A stretch of DNA of 64,000 nucleotides from Halopseudomonas pertucinogena (GTDB taxonomy: Bacteria; Pseudomonadota; Gammaproteobacteria; Pseudomonadales; Pseudomonadaceae), in contig NZ_BMNN01000001.1 in assembly GCF_014646575.1 (NCBI RefSeq), positions 62,001-126,000 of the forward strand. Reading direction: 5' to 3'. A program made the translations under genes and the position numbers. The notes under the pieces are model-generated. The model was given only the letters and a program-made list of their open reading frames with translations. It ran no database searches and was not told the DNA's origin. Shown here in pieces: positions 20,689-28,063 of the stretch (position 1 is the first letter of the stretch; each line of letters opens with the position of its first letter).

Positions 20689-21103
20689 GTCTGGTTGGGC
20701 TGTCCGTCTTTGCCGGGGCGGGCGTCCCGGCTTGCCAAGTGTCACCGACTGGCCGGTCAGTTGCGCTTGGAGCATTGCGAAAAAGTGTGGGCTGGGAAGG
20801 AGCGAGGCGCGGCCTGGCCCACAGAGTTTCATCTGACCTACTGCTTTCATACCCGAGTTTTATATGTGATCGACGGCCCCTCATCTGTGGAAGTTGCGTC
20901 CTGGTAGCGATGGACCGCGAGCGGGCCGGTATCACTTTCAGACTACGTCTAATACCAAGGAAAAGGCCTATGGCCACGAGCTTCTTTCTAAGTTAAGGTC
21001 GGGCCAGCAATGGATTGCAGCAACTTCCGCCCACGCGGCAAGGATAGCTCAATCCAGCTCGGCCAGAATGTATTAACCAGATTAGCTATCAGGAGCTGCA
21101 AGG
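20689..21103. other. Spacer after IS66 with no recognisable gene
   Basis: About 415 bp of mixed composition; overlapping frames in it lack start signals and family resemblance. The last 60 bp contain the probable leader of the lipoprotein gene at 21104 (AGGAGCTGCAAGG before ATG). Confidence 0.4.
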
Positions 21104-21637
21104 ATGCTGTTTTTATCTCTTAAGCGTGGATATCGTGAAAAATACTCGTTGATATTTCTCGTCTCTGCATCTCTGGCCGGATGTGTCAGCGGTGCTTATC
21201 AGGATCCGGCGGAGCAAGACGTGGCGAAAATAAGATTTGTGTCTGACCTGACTAACGCTACGTTTGATTATATTGATGATAAGAATTGTGGAGGGGTACC
21301 AACGGGCTTGCTGAATAACTGGCTGGTTGTTGATACCCGACGGAGAGTTTCTATGTCTGCCCCTCCGCCGCAGGGTGCGAAAAACTACATAGAGATAAAG
21401 CTAATACCTGAAAAAGAGGTGATGTTTAGAGCTAACACCCTGTCGAACTCAGGAGGATCAGTTTGTGGGTTGAGTTTTAAGCTTCGGCCGGAAGCTAATG
21501 CGGAGTATGAAGCTGAATTCTCACGAGTGAAAAATTATTGTGTTCTAAAGCTTTCGAAGTTGCACATGGTCGACGAGGAGGTAGAACGAGTGCCGCTACC
21601 CATCAATAGAGCGGCGTTGGATGGCTGCGCTGGATGA
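21104..21637 (+). CDS. Putative lipoprotein of unknown function
   Basis: 177 residues. A basic start (MLFLSLKRGYREKYS) and hydrophobic stretch end in a lipobox SLAGC near residue 27, so it is probably lipid-anchored. The mature part is mixed alpha/beta with several Cys (NCGG, VCGL, NYCVL) that could form disulfides in the periplasm. I do not recognise the family. Composition is less GC-rich than the core. It opens a run of small exported genes (21.1-24.4 kb) that might include immunity lipoproteins; this is inference from context only. Confidence 0.55.
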   Translation: MLFLSLKRGYREKYSLIFLVSASLAGCVSGAYQDPAEQDVAKIRFVSDLTNATFDYIDDKNCGGVPTGLLNNWLVVDTRRRVSMSAPPPQGAKNYIEIKLIPEKEVMFRANTLSNSGGSVCGLSFKLRPEANAEYEAEFSRVKNYCVLKLSKLHMVDEEVERVPLPINRAALDGCAG

Positions 21638-21838
21638 AGTCGACGCTCTTTCAGCGGTCGAGCGGTCTGAGGTTTTTTGCCTGGCGGGCAAATTCATGCT
21701 GATCCGTGTGTCAAGTGGCTACGTAATGATGACCTGTTGGGCTTGCGGGTGTGATAGTGGTCCCAATCTCGGTGCATGAAGCCCCGCTCGCAATTCCATA
21801 ACGGTATATTCTCCTGTTCCCTCACACAGAGAAGTCAC

Positions 21839-22387
21839 ATGGCCGCTACAAGGTTTTTTCTTTATCTCATCTTCGCAGTGCTGTGCAGCCTGAGCCTTAA
21901 TGCTTCCGCCACCGGAAAAACCAGGATCTTCTATAGCGCCTACTTCTCTGGCTATGTGCCGACCGCTTCGCTGGAAGGGGCAACCTTCTTTGGTTCGTAT
22001 GCGGGGGGGCTGGGCATCAGGTTTTCGTCCACAGAGTACGTTGCCGGGACAATCATCACCCACGAACTGGAAAATCTCGATGCGGACTTCAACCTTGCTG
22101 ATTACCCGCTGTACTTTTTTGGGTTGAAGGACACCTCTGACCTTCCTCCCGAAGTTGCCAAGCCTTTCGATAACTCGCGCGAAGAGATGAAATCCAGCAT
22201 GAACGATCCACCCATCGATACATTGAAAATTGATGGCGCAACGGTATACATCGCTTGTTCCCCACACTGTGAAGCTCTCGTCGTGCAGGAAAGCCAAGCC
22301 GAGCAGATCCTCCACCTGACTTCGCGGGGGCTCGGTCAAAACGAGCTGGTTTCGATTCTGACGGGACATCAACATGCGGCTGAGTAA
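21839..22387 (+). CDS. Exported protein of unknown function
   Basis: I start it at ATG 21839 (MAATRFFLYLIF), behind AGAGAAG, rather than the in-frame ATG at 21776. This gives a standard signal peptide with cleavage after NASA near residue 24, and a mature protein of about 158 residues. It contains repeated aromatic/Gly motifs (FYSAYFSGYVPTASLEG, FFGSYAGGLG) and an ACSPHC pair. I do not recognise it. Its last 14 bases overlap the next gene, so the two are translationally coupled. Confidence 0.5.
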   Translation: MAATRFFLYLIFAVLCSLSLNASATGKTRIFYSAYFSGYVPTASLEGATFFGSYAGGLGIRFSSTEYVAGTIITHELENLDADFNLADYPLYFFGLKDTSDLPPEVAKPFDNSREEMKSSMNDPPIDTLKIDGATVYIACSPHCEALVVQESQAEQILHLTSRGLGQNELVSILTGHQHAAE

Positions 22388-22709
22388 TGAGGAAAAGGAT
22401 CACTTGCACGCGGTGATCGTCGCCTTTGTCGGTGACGACCCGAGGCTTCATGCAGTAAAGCCGCCCTTTAACGAGAACACTGTGGCTGCTGTGGAGGAGA
22501 TGATTGGCCAAAACCTCAATTGCAATGAGTCCATGAAGTTGCTGGTTGCAGAGATGCTGTCGGGCGGCCGGGTATTGGCTTCTGGATGGTTAAGACGGTC
22601 GCTCGGCGCGGCATCAAAAGCTGTAAAGTCCAGCGTTCTTAACGGAGCTGGTTGCAGAAGTGCTACACGAGCAAAATGGATGACCTATATCGTTCTGACA
22701 GCAAATTGA
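22374..22709 (+). CDS. Small protein of unknown function, coupled to the preceding gene
   Basis: 111 residues starting MRLSNEEKDHLHAVIVAFVGDD, overlapping the previous frame by 14 bp. The first ~75 residues look like a compact acidic/helical domain (VEEMIGQNLNCNESMKLLVAEM). The remainder (from ~SLGAASKAVKSS) has poorer codon character, so the original gene may have been disrupted near 22600. No family recognised; a role with the exported protein upstream is only inferred from overlap. Confidence 0.45.
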   Translation: MRLSNEEKDHLHAVIVAFVGDDPRLHAVKPPFNENTVAAVEEMIGQNLNCNESMKLLVAEMLSGGRVLASGWLRRSLGAASKAVKSSVLNGAGCRSATRAKWMTYIVLTAN

Positions 22710-22782
22710 TCCTCCTTCCTCACTAGATATATACGCTGCGCCGCCCCGAGTTTTAACCGTGGCATCTCATTGACTATGCTGC

Positions 22783-22835
22783 GCGCTGGGCAAGCGCAGC
22801 GGGTGTTGGCGGCGCTGACTGCCCGTACCGATCGC
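22783..22835 (+). pseudogene. Second fragment of the exonuclease gene
   Basis: 53 bases align to 28580-28633 with five substitutions and one deleted base (about 89% identity by eye), in the same orientation. The single-base deletion breaks the frame (GGCAAG-CGCAGCGGG). It is closer to the intact gene than the fragment at 17261. No other part of the exonuclease gene is seen nearby. It is flanked by unrelated small genes, marking an old recombination junction. Confidence 0.75.
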
Positions 22836-22864
22836 TCCTTTCCCGGTGAAACGCTCATCCGGTG

Positions 22865-23350
22865 TCAGGGCAAAATGTTTTTTAAATAAGCGGCTCGGTC
22901 AAACCCTTCTAGCACATGCCTCCGCATCTCGGACTCTGGTTCTAAGGCGGGCAGCGACAAGAATTGATGCTTACGTGTTTCCGCCAGTTCGCTCTCGGCC
23001 ATTAGCTCAGCAATTACGCAGTTCATGTTTTTCTCACAGGGCAAACCTGGATTGTTCAAAAGCCTTGCCACCTCCGCGTAGCACGCCTTCGCTTCAGTGC
23101 GGGGCTCACCTGTGCGTTCCTTGAGCAAACAATAAAGGAAGCGGTACTCCATATTCTGCGGCGCCAGTGCTGCCGCCGCTTCCATGTCTGATAGTGCCGC
23201 GAGATAGTCCTGCTCTTGGATGCGGCTCGTGGCATTCGAGACCCTCAGCGCCGCCTGCGCCGCGTCTGGCGCTGGGTTACCAGAAGGATTCTCTTTGCTG
23301 CAACCGATGCATAGGAAGCTGATTAAAAGAAACGGTATTAAAGCTTTCAT
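22865..23350 (-). CDS. Small TPR-like lipoprotein
   Basis: 161 residues with a clear lipoprotein signal (MKALIPFLLISFLCIGC, lipobox LCIGC, Cys 17). The mature part is helical, with a repeat-like segment QEQDYLAALSDMEAAAALAP resembling a tetratricopeptide unit, and several Cys (YCLL, ACYA, LPCEKNMNC). Its ATG overlaps the stop of the upstream frame (TAATG), so both belonged to one transcript. I cannot name a family; similar small periplasmic helical lipoproteins often serve as immunity proteins, which is speculation here. Confidence 0.55.
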   Translation of the reverse strand: MKALIPFLLISFLCIGCSKENPSGNPAPDAAQAALRVSNATSRIQEQDYLAALSDMEAAAALAPQNMEYRFLYCLLKERTGEPRTEAKACYAEVARLLNNPGLPCEKNMNCVIAELMAESELAETRKHQFLSLPALEPESEMRRHVLEGFDRAAYLKNILP

Positions 23351-23697
23351 TACTCTTCAACAATATCCAGCGGCAATGTGATGGCGCCGGTAGGCTGTAG
23401 CGGAACGGCGTTGACCTCAGGAGCGCTATATATGTAACCACCTCGTATTGTGATGGATGCCTGGTTCATCTGCTTGGGCTCGGGTAGATCGAGCGATACC
23501 GAGCCGATTGGTGTGAATTCATCTGCAGGCCACATTCCCGGGTCTGCGCCGTGCATAATTGGCGCGTTATAGATCTCGCGTCCATTCAGGGAAACGGTAA
23601 CCGCCGCGTTGAAATGAACGCGGCCTAAGTATTTAGCGGCGGTAAACCTCCTATACCGAGCATCCTGGATTCCACATGTTTCACACTGATGTGGCGA
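23350..23697 (-). pseudogene. C-terminal remnant of an unidentified protein
   Basis: The frame is open from 23697 to 23350 after an in-frame TGA, but no usable start codon follows the AGGAGG-like sequence at about 23650. The first ATG (23556) would give only 68 residues. The readable part has CETC near its start, then beta-rich sequence (VHFNAAVTVSLNGREIYNAP, ITIRGGYIYSAPEV). It ends at TAATG, joined to the lipoprotein gene. It probably once had a longer N-terminus that was lost at the junction near 23700. Function unknown. Confidence 0.4.
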
Positions 23698-23999
23698 TCA
23701 TACGTCTGCAGTCACCATGTCAGGGCTCGCTTACCTGGATCTGTGATCAGGTTCGCATGAGATTGTGGCAGCTGAAATCCCGATGTTGGGAGCAGGCTAC
23801 TTCTAGTCGGGCTTTGCTGAGATGGCACATGGCTTTCTTTTGCTATATGGTTGCCCGCTGCCAGGGAAGGCGATACCTCTGATCATTTCACAGGCGCGAC
23901 AAGGACAAGCGTCCTGATAGCAATCGTGGAAGCTTCCCTGCTGAGGTGGCGTTTGGTTTACCCAAGCGCCGGTTTTATCAGCTGTGTATGGAGTGAGAA
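23698..23999. other. Spacer with decayed coding sequence
   Basis: About 300 bp without a supported gene. Short open pieces are interrupted by stops. It ends with the leader of the lipoprotein gene at 24000 (TGGAGTGAGAA before GTG). Confidence 0.35.
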
Positions 24000-24368
24000 G
24001 TGAGAAAGATCTTAAGTGGGCTGCTGTTTGTTTCCGTAGTGACTGGGCTTCTGTCAGGCTGTTCCACCCGTCTGACCGACTTCACGGTTATCTCCTCAAA
24101 GAACGTTGAGCTTTCCCGCATGGGTGAATATCAGCGTGTCAACAAGCGGGTAAAGGGCGTGGATACCATCCACATCATTTCGTTTATCCCTACAGGTATG
24201 TACCCGAACGCAAAGAACGCGCTGGATAGAGCCATTCAGTCTCATCCTGGCGGTGTTGCGCTGGTGGACGGAGTGATCACCCGGAAGTATTTCTATATTC
24301 CACTGATCTATGGCCGCGATTGGTATGAAGTGGAAGGCAGCGTGCTGGTAGATCCTACATTACGTTAA
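24000..24368 (+). CDS. Small lipoprotein of unknown function
   Basis: 122 residues from GTG 24000, with a lipoprotein signal ending LLSGC (Cys 21). The mature protein shows a pattern I have seen in a common family of small Gram-negative lipoproteins: TVISSKNVELSR, then an acidic stretch, IHIISFIPTG, KNALDRAIQSHPGGVALVDGV and IPLIYGRDWYEVEGSVLVDP. The family's role is not known to me. It is followed within 10 bp by the partial csp copy at 24378. Confidence 0.6.
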   Translation: MRKILSGLLFVSVVTGLLSGCSTRLTDFTVISSKNVELSRMGEYQRVNKRVKGVDTIHIISFIPTGMYPNAKNALDRAIQSHPGGVALVDGVITRKYFYIPLIYGRDWYEVEGSVLVDPTLR

Positions 24369-24377
24369 CCCGTCAGG

Positions 24378-24452
24378 GAGTCGCCTTTTTTGAACATCAG
24401 CGCCGAAGCGCCGAGTCAAGCTATCTTAGATAGCTTGACTGTTCTCTGCCTG
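24378..24452 (+). repeat. Partial copy of the 3' end of the cold-shock gene and its terminator arm
   Basis: 75 bases nearly identical (about five differences) to 27436-27510, in the same orientation. On the minus strand it encodes the last eight codons of a Csp (QAENSQAI against QAENIQAI), then the shared downstream DNA and one arm of the terminator. It contains the perfect palindrome CTATCTTAGATAG. Together with 27436-27510 it brackets a ~3-kb segment with the RNase/barstar genes and the MgtC-like gene, resembling an attachment-site pair or remains of a second csp gene. Confidence 0.8.
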
Positions 24453-24670
24453 CTTATCCAGAAGACCCAGAGAAGTCACTCGCCAAACAAGTCCATACCG
24501 TGAATATCCTGGACAAATTCGACGCACTGACCAACTCCATTACAATGGCCTACACGCTGGTGCAGGTGGAGCTGAAACGGCGCGGCGTGGCGATTCACGA
24601 AGTCTTCAACCAAGTGCACCGCTACAGCAAGGAAAGCTTCAACAGCGACAACTCGCTGCTACTTCGTTAA
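24453..24670 (+). pseudogene. C-terminal fragment of an unidentified protein
   Basis: Starting right after the csp-like repeat, a frame reads through [20 protein letters not shown] to a helical C-terminus ([20 protein letters not shown]) and stops at 24670. The codon use is chromosomal-like, but no proper start exists; a GTG at 24500 is the only candidate. It looks like the tail of a larger protein whose 5' part was lost at the repeat boundary. Family not recognised. Confidence 0.4.
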
Positions 24671-24745
24671 AGCGTGGGTATGCCAGCAACAGCGGCGCCG
24701 AGCTGAACTGACACCGATTATTCTTGCGACTCTTGAGTACCTTCT

Positions 24746-25141
24746 GTGAAGAAAATCTTACTTGTTCTGGTCTTCGTCTTTGGCCTGTTCCAACTTCAGC
24801 AGGGCGGGCATCTTGATGCTCTGCTTAATAGCGGCGGCTCTACTCAGTCCGACTCTGCCGGTTACTCGAACCTGTCCGCGCAGGAACAGGAGCTGCAGAA
24901 GACGCTGGGGCGGATTAGCCGAAACGGTCCATTCCCTTACCAACGCGATGGCATCACCTTCGAAAATCGGGAGCGATTGTTGCCAAGCAAGCCGCGGGGG
25001 TATTACCGGGAATACACAGTGGACACGCCCGGTTTGTCGCACAGGGGGCCGCGCCGGGTGGTGACCGGTGGCAACCCGCCTGTGGAGTTCTATTACACCG
25101 AGGATCACTACCGTTCCTTTAGTCGAATCAGGGGGCACTGA
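24746..25141 (+). CDS. Secreted guanyl-specific ribonuclease (barnase/RNase Sa family)
   Basis: 131 residues from GTG 24746. The N-terminal signal peptide is MKKILLVLVFVFGLFQLQQG. The RNase domain spans residues ~48-131 and ends in the family signature. Catalytic residues fit the barnase/RNase Sa order: E89 in YREYTVDTPG, R103/R104 in GPRRVVTGG and H121 in YTEDHYRSFSRI. Such enzymes cut single-stranded RNA after G. The barstar-type gene starts one base after its stop, so toxin and inhibitor form one operon. The pair may act in competition or nutrient scavenging; export route and target are not shown. Confidence 0.88.
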   Translation: MKKILLVLVFVFGLFQLQQGGHLDALLNSGGSTQSDSAGYSNLSAQEQELQKTLGRISRNGPFPYQRDGITFENRERLLPSKPRGYYREYTVDTPGLSHRGPRRVVTGGNPPVEFYYTEDHYRSFSRIRGH

Positions 25142-25142
25142 C

Positions 25143-25523
25143 ATGACGACAGCACCTGACCAGTCCGCGCCAATCACCTGGCAACCGAGGCACCAGCTGG
25201 ATCAACCTGCCGTTGCTCTGGATGCAAATGGTCGGTTGAACAAGTCGATCCTGTTGCAGGCGCTCTGTGGCGCTTTCAACTTTCCGGCTTACTTCGGTGA
25301 CAACTGGGATGCAGCCTATGACCTGTTGCTCGACCATGTGGATCAGCTGTCAGAACCTGCGCTCTGGCGCTTCTCGATTGAGGATGCATCCGAGGTGGAT
25401 GAGGCTGATCTGGCGGACTGGTTTCAACTGATGATGGATGTTTGTACCTATGCCAGCTCCCGTGAAATACAATTGCGGGTAGAGATATACGGGGATGCCC
25501 TGGCGTGTGGTGTTGGCTCTTGA
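25143..25523 (+). CDS. Barstar-family ribonuclease inhibitor
   Basis: 126 residues from ATG 25143, one base after the RNase stop. The barstar signature is clear: LDANGRLNKSILLQAL, then FNFPAYFGDNWDAAYDLLLD, in which the aromatic and acidic residues cover the RNase active site in the barnase-barstar complex. It has no signal peptide, so it stays in the cytoplasm and protects the producer. The protein is acidic, as expected for an inhibitor of a basic RNase. Confidence 0.9.
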   Translation: MTTAPDQSAPITWQPRHQLDQPAVALDANGRLNKSILLQALCGAFNFPAYFGDNWDAAYDLLLDHVDQLSEPALWRFSIEDASEVDEADLADWFQLMMDVCTYASSREIQLRVEIYGDALACGVGS

Positions 25524-25572
25524 AGTTGGAAGTGATGATTTACAGTAGCTGGCAATCAAGGAGGTTAGGCTC

Positions 25573-25872
25573 GTGGATAAAGAGCGGTACTTGAGCGAAA
25601 TTGAAAAGCGATTACTCAAATACTTTTCCGCCTCGCGTGAAGGTTACAAGGCTCCCGCGGAGGATCGACACCGCTTGGAAGGGTTCATGCAGGGGGCGGC
25701 GTTTATGGGATTTGCTTCAAGCAAGGAGCTGGCCGAACTGATGGGCCGGGCGCATGTTGCAGTGTTCGGTAAGTCCATCGAGGAGCGGCGAACGGAGAAC
25801 GGATCGATTTGGCAGGAATCCGTAATTGACTATGACAGGTTTGAGCAACCGTCCTATATACGGAAAAGCTGA
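25573..25872 (+). CDS. Small cytoplasmic protein of unknown function
   Basis: 99 residues from GTG 25573, behind GGAGG. It is helical and charged (MDKERYLSEIEKRLLKYFSA, then DRHRLEGFMQGAAFMGFASS and VFGKSIEERR). Similar short proteins occur in pseudomonads, but I know no function. It lies 49 bp after the barstar gene on the same strand and could be co-transcribed with it. Confidence 0.6.
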   Translation: MDKERYLSEIEKRLLKYFSASREGYKAPAEDRHRLEGFMQGAAFMGFASSKELAELMGRAHVAVFGKSIEERRTENGSIWQESVIDYDRFEQPSYIRKS

Positions 25873-25955
25873 GTGACCTCGCTCAATCTTCACGGCTAAC
25901 CGAAACTGCAACCGGCATGGTGATCCGCAATTGAGCGATAAGCCTCTTTTCCTGA

Positions 25956-27242
25956 TCAGACCCAAAACAGTCCCAGAGCGCCTACCGCCAATGCCACCAG
26001 CAGGATTGAGCTGGCCCAGCGCGCCAGCGGCAGGCCTCCGATTACCAGTACTATCCCGGCCTTGACGGCGGTATTGGTCAGCGCCGCAAGGAGAATACCG
26101 CGCACGGCCACGTCGTTGGCCAGCTCGCCCTTGGCTTGTTGGGCCAGGGCGATGGTTACGGCATCCACGTCGGCAATCCCGGCAATGACTGCGAGGATAT
26201 AGACGCCTTCACTGCCAAACCAATGCTCTGCACCCTTGGACAATATGAATATCAGCGCCAGGAACCCGGCCATGATCAATGCCTGTTGAAGATCCAGCGG
26301 GTTATGCATTGGTGGTGTATGACCTACCGGCTGTTCATCCCGGCGGCGTAACAGGATCCACAACAATGCCATCAGGGGTACCAGTGCCAGCCCGAGCAAG
26401 CCTGGCAGCAGGGGCGGCAGCAATGTGCGATTGACCACAGCCACTTCCAGTATCAAACGTAACGCCATGGTGCCGCAGGCCAGGGCAATGCCCGCTCCAA
26501 GCAGGGCGTTGCGGCTGCCATCCGAGCGTGCCATGCGCGAGAAAGCGAGGGTCAGCGCGGTACTGGACGCGAGTCCGCCGAGCAGGGCGGTCAGCACCAG
26601 CCCAACACGATCTCCCAACAGTCTGACGGCGAAATAACCAGCGAAACTGATGCCGGCAATCAGGATCACCAGCCAGCCGATCACCTGTGGGTTGATGCTG
26701 CCCCACGGGCCCATGGCCTCGTTCGGTAGTAGCGGCAGTATCACCAGCACGATCACCAGCAATTGCAACGATGCATTCAGCTCCAGGCGGGACAGGCTGC
26801 GCAGCAGTGCATGCAGCCGTTCCTTGGCGCCTAGCAGTACTGCAGTTATCACTGCCGCCGTTGCCGCTTCCAGATACAGACCGTGCACGGCGAGCGCGCC
26901 AAGCAGGAAAGCCAGCAGCGCGGCGACTTCGGTGGTGGCCCCAAGATCACCGGTGACTTTGCTGCTGTGGATATAACCGACGATAAGCAGGGCGGTGACG
27001 CCCAGCAGCCCCGCCGCTAATATCCAATCCGACGACAGCATGCCCAGCTGCGCGACCACCCCGCCGCCCAGACCCAGCAGGCCAAATGTGCGGATGCCGG
27101 TTACTGTCTGATCGTCGATCTCCTGGTGCCGCTCGGCATCCAGGTTCTGCGACTGCCAACCCCGCTCGAATCCGATGATCAGTCCGACCGCCAGGGCAAT
27201 CAGCAAGCCCAGCAATTCCGTACCGTAGTTCAATCCATTCAT
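25956..27242 (-). CDS. MgtC/SapB-type membrane protein with DUF4010 domain
   Basis: 428 residues with about 12 hydrophobic helices. The first ~130 residues match the MgtC/SapB domain (GLLIALAVGLIIGFERGWQ, TGIRTFGLLGLGGGV). The rest is the DUF4010 domain, with IAGIADVDAVTIALA and ALTNTAVKAGIVLV near the end. MgtC-like proteins modulate magnesium or membrane energetics; the long MgtC-DUF4010 form has no firm function. The start is ATG 27242. The gene is GC-rich like the chromosome and lies between the csp-like direct repeats. Confidence 0.85.
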   Translation of the reverse strand: MNGLNYGTELLGLLIALAVGLIIGFERGWQSQNLDAERHQEIDDQTVTGIRTFGLLGLGGGVVAQLGMLSSDWILAAGLLGVTALLIVGYIHSSKVTGDLGATTEVAALLAFLLGALAVHGLYLEAATAAVITAVLLGAKERLHALLRSLSRLELNASLQLLVIVLVILPLLPNEAMGPWGSINPQVIGWLVILIAGISFAGYFAVRLLGDRVGLVLTALLGGLASSTALTLAFSRMARSDGSRNALLGAGIALACGTMALRLILEVAVVNRTLLPPLLPGLLGLALVPLMALLWILLRRRDEQPVGHTPPMHNPLDLQQALIMAGFLALIFILSKGAEHWFGSEGVYILAVIAGIADVDAVTIALAQQAKGELANDVAVRGILLAALTNTAVKAGIVLVIGGLPLARWASSILLVALAVGALGLFWV

Positions 27243-27413
27243 TGCTTGCCATCTGCCTTTAACTGCCCCGACGCCAGACCCTTATAGTGCCCCATGGGCA
27301 TGTCCAGTTACAGGGTTGGTTGAACACCGCTTCAATCAGAGTGGCGTCGGTCTTGCCGGTCTGTCGTGCGCCGCCAATCAGCAAGGAATTGCTTTTTTGT
27401 TCCTTTACATATG
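27243..27413. other. Spacer between the MgtC-like gene and the csp terminator
   Basis: About 170 bp. On the minus strand a short frame contains GGARQTGKTDATLIEAVFNQP, reminiscent of a P-loop or transposase fragment, but without start or continuation. I treat it as a possible remnant only. Confidence 0.3.
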
Positions 27414-27448
27414 AAAAAAGGCGACTCCCCTGAGGTAGTCGCCTTTTT
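27414..27448 (-). terminator. Rho-independent terminator of the cold-shock gene
   Basis: The inverted repeat AAAAAGGCGACT...AGTCGCCTTTTT (arms near 27415-27426 and 27437-27448, 10-base loop) lies 35 bp after the csp stop on the minus strand, followed by a T run on that strand. Only its right half is present in the partial copy at 24378. Confidence 0.88.
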
Positions 27449-27510
27449 AGAACATCAGCGCCGAAGCGCCGAGTCAAACTATCTTAGATAGCTTGAATGT
27501 TCTCTGCCTG
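27436..27510 (+). repeat. Native copy of the csp 3'-end repeat
   Basis: The partner of 24378-24452: the last eight csp codons, the 35-bp trailer and one terminator arm. This copy is joined to the intact csp gene, so it is taken as original. The palindrome CTATCTTAGATAG spans the csp stop codon. Confidence 0.8.
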
Positions 27511-27690
27511 AAGGCCTTTCGGGCCTTGAGTCACGTTGAAGCTGACGCTTTGGCCTTCGGTCAGGGTTTTGAAGCCTGAGCCGGTGATGGCGCTGAAGTG
27601 AGCAAACACATCTGCACCAGATGCTTGCTCAATAAAACCAAAGCCTTTCGCTTCGTTGAACCACTTAACCGTACCAGTAACTGCTGACAT
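27484..27690 (-). CDS. CspA-family cold-shock protein
   Basis: 68 residues, a single cold-shock domain. RNP1 is KGFGFIE and RNP2 is DVFAHFSAI, preceded by [15 protein letters not shown]. It binds single-stranded nucleic acid and melts RNA structure. It starts at ATG 27690 and has its own terminator. Its 3' end is duplicated at 24378, making it one border of the rearranged zone. Confidence 0.95.
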   Translation of the reverse strand: MSAVTGTVKWFNEAKGFGFIEQASGADVFAHFSAITGSGFKTLTEGQSVSFNVTQGPKGLQAENIQAI

Positions 27691-28063
27691 AATCGTACCT
27701 ACAAATAAGATATGGATGGCCCAATCGGACCGGTGTTGCCGGGAAAGAGTCTATTACTAAAAAATACGGGACGATTACATGCTGGAGAGTTGCTAGCTAC
27801 TGGCAGGGATCGAACAGGCTTTTACAATATAGATCAGAACTTCCTAACCAGATCTACCCTACAGCATATTGCAGCCATGTCAATTTTTATATTTCAGGAA
27901 AAACCTGATCAGCGGCTGCGCATGGTGGCATCCTTGTTCGGTTATGCCGCACGCGGGGGCTGCCTAGACTCGGGCTACCGCGATCCTCTGTAACATCCCC
28001 CCGCCTCGATTGTCCCAAGTAACAGGTGTCGATCTTCGACGAGTGACTGGGGCGCCGTTGCGT
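27691..28063. other. Region between csp and the DNA-repair operon
   Basis: About 370 bp with divergent promoters expected: the csp leader on the minus strand and the exonuclease leader on the plus strand. No gene is supported. The section 27991-28015 is repeated at 18621-18645. The exonuclease frame is open from 28010 but lacks a good start before 28064. Confidence 0.5.
27991..28015 (+). repeat. Native copy of the pre-exonuclease direct repeat
   Basis: Matches 18621-18645 at 21 of 25 positions with 17 consecutive identities. It lies about 50 bp before the exonuclease start and is taken as original because it continues into the intact operon. Confidence 0.65.

Noticed and set aside
27259-27390. 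P-loop ATPase or IS5-type transposase fragment (GARQTGKT, DATLIEA)
   Set aside because: Too short, without start or neighbouring motifs; kept only as a note in the spacer entry.
28010-28063. Upstream start for the exonuclease gene
   Set aside because: The extra 18 residues have no ribosome site and overlap the repeated sequence; ATG 28064 matches the family's normal N-terminus.
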